13,476 nucleotides of DNA from Candidatus Aerophobota bacterium (lineage in GTDB: Bacteria; Aerophobota; Aerophobia; Aerophobales; AE-B3A): the NCBI GenBank assembly GCA_030602105.1, contig JAUWAK010000021.1:1-13476 (forward strand), given 5' to 3'. The position numbers and the translations under genes are program-made. Below, one piece after another: positions 13,190 through 13,476 of the stretch. Under the pieces are notes generated by a model, which saw only the letters and a list, made by a program, of their open reading frames with translations, had not been told where the DNA came from and did not search any database. How positions within the stretch are numbered: position 1 is the stretch's first letter; each line of letters starts with the position of its first letter.

Positions 13190-13476
13190 TTAATCTCCGG
13201 AACATGCCATTACTGCTGCAGCGACAAAGGCAAGACCAAGGAGCAGTCTGTGTCTCTTCAACCTTACATTGTACGCTTCACAGTCGGCCAATTGTGCCCT
13301 AAGGGAAGCAATCTTGGCTACTTCTGCCTCAAGGGAAGCAATCTCAATGTCAAGGTCGGCCGCCTGCCCTTCCCAAAAGGTGATCTCATTGTCCTTCTCG
13401 GCTATCGTAACTAGAGCTTTTTGATAGGCATCCCTCAGCCGTCCAAGTGCTCCACGCTGTCCCTCATAATCCTCAG
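13190..13476 (-). CDS. Unrecognised coiled-coil protein with C-terminal hydrophobic segment (3' part only)
   Basis: The frame enters from beyond the right edge and ends at TAA 13192-13190, leaving 94 residues. They are mostly charged and helical (EDYEGQRGALGRLRDAYQ, then an EKDNEIT stretch), with a tandem 10-residue repeat IASLEAEVAK / IASLRAQLAD that resembles a coiled coil. A basic stretch RLKRHR is followed by LLLGLAFVAAAVMA and a short CSGD end. This looks like a C-terminal membrane anchor with the bulk in the cytoplasm, though the segment is short (about 14-17 residues). The gene lies upstream of, and on the same strand as, the LysM gene with a 127-bp gap, so both may serve the envelope. 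No family is recognised and the start is not in the window. Confidence 0.6.
   Translation of the reverse strand, partial: EDYEGQRGALGRLRDAYQKALVTIAEKDNEITFWEGQAADLDIEIASLEAEVAKIASLRAQLADCEAYNVRLKRHRLLLGLAFVAAAVMACSGD
13291..13350 (-). repeat. Tandem 30-bp repeat inside the coiled-coil gene
   Basis: The 12-mer ATTGCTTCCCTT (minus strand) recurs exactly after 30 bp, each time followed by a similar 18 bp. It gives the paired protein repeats IASLEAEVAK and IASLRAQLAD. This looks like a recent in-frame duplication lengthening the coil by 10 residues. Confidence 0.6.

Noticed and set aside
12944..13414. 156-codon plus-strand frame at the right edge
   Set aside because: It is antisense to the LysM gene start and the coiled-coil gene, has no ribosome site, and is rich in Cys, Phe and Ser typical of a shadow frame.

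Overview
The window reads as a compact bacterial chromosome segment of housekeeping genes with no intact mobile element, CRISPR array or phage gene. The families suggest a diderm-type or deep-branching bacterium. It has PdxJ-dependent vitamin B6 synthesis, the DapB/DapL lysine and diaminopimelate route, a full peptidoglycan and divisome gene set, and an exported LysM protein. It uses a mix of ATG, GTG and TTG starts and fairly balanced base composition. I cannot fix the phylum from this window; an uncultured candidate phylum is a guess.

Left arm (1-4255, minus strand): murB, ddl, ftsQ and ftsA form the tail of a division and cell wall (dcw) cluster. They are followed by the start of ahcY, in the place where ftsZ usually sits. 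murB is the first gene and has its own sigma70-like promoter with a 16-bp palindrome at the predicted transcription start. The ddl-ftsQ gap can fold into three mutually exclusive hairpins, one of them terminator-like.

Centre (4256-5696): a 458-bp divergent spacer carries the minus-strand murB promoter and a near-consensus plus-strand promoter. The latter leads, after a leader of about 145 nt, into smpB. Next comes ssrA (tmRNA), so both parts of the trans-translation machinery are adjacent. The tmRNA tag reads best as ANPNMAFSYN, which lacks the usual hydrophobic Ala-Ala end.

Right arm (5697-12058, plus strand): dapB, dapL, pdxJ, acpS, nnr, rho and rpmE. From dapL on, genes abut or overlap. 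They cover lysine/diaminopimelate synthesis (DapL is a PLP enzyme and PdxJ helps make PLP), carrier protein activation, NAD(P)H repair, transcription termination and ribosomal protein L31.

Right edge (12059-13476): a 200-bp convergent spacer rich in inverted repeats, then two minus-strand genes. These are an exported coiled-coil protein with two LysM domains and, upstream of it, the 3' end of an unrecognised coiled-coil protein with a C-terminal hydrophobic segment. A 28-codon ORF may lie between them. I found no classical stem plus T-run terminator at the operon ends.
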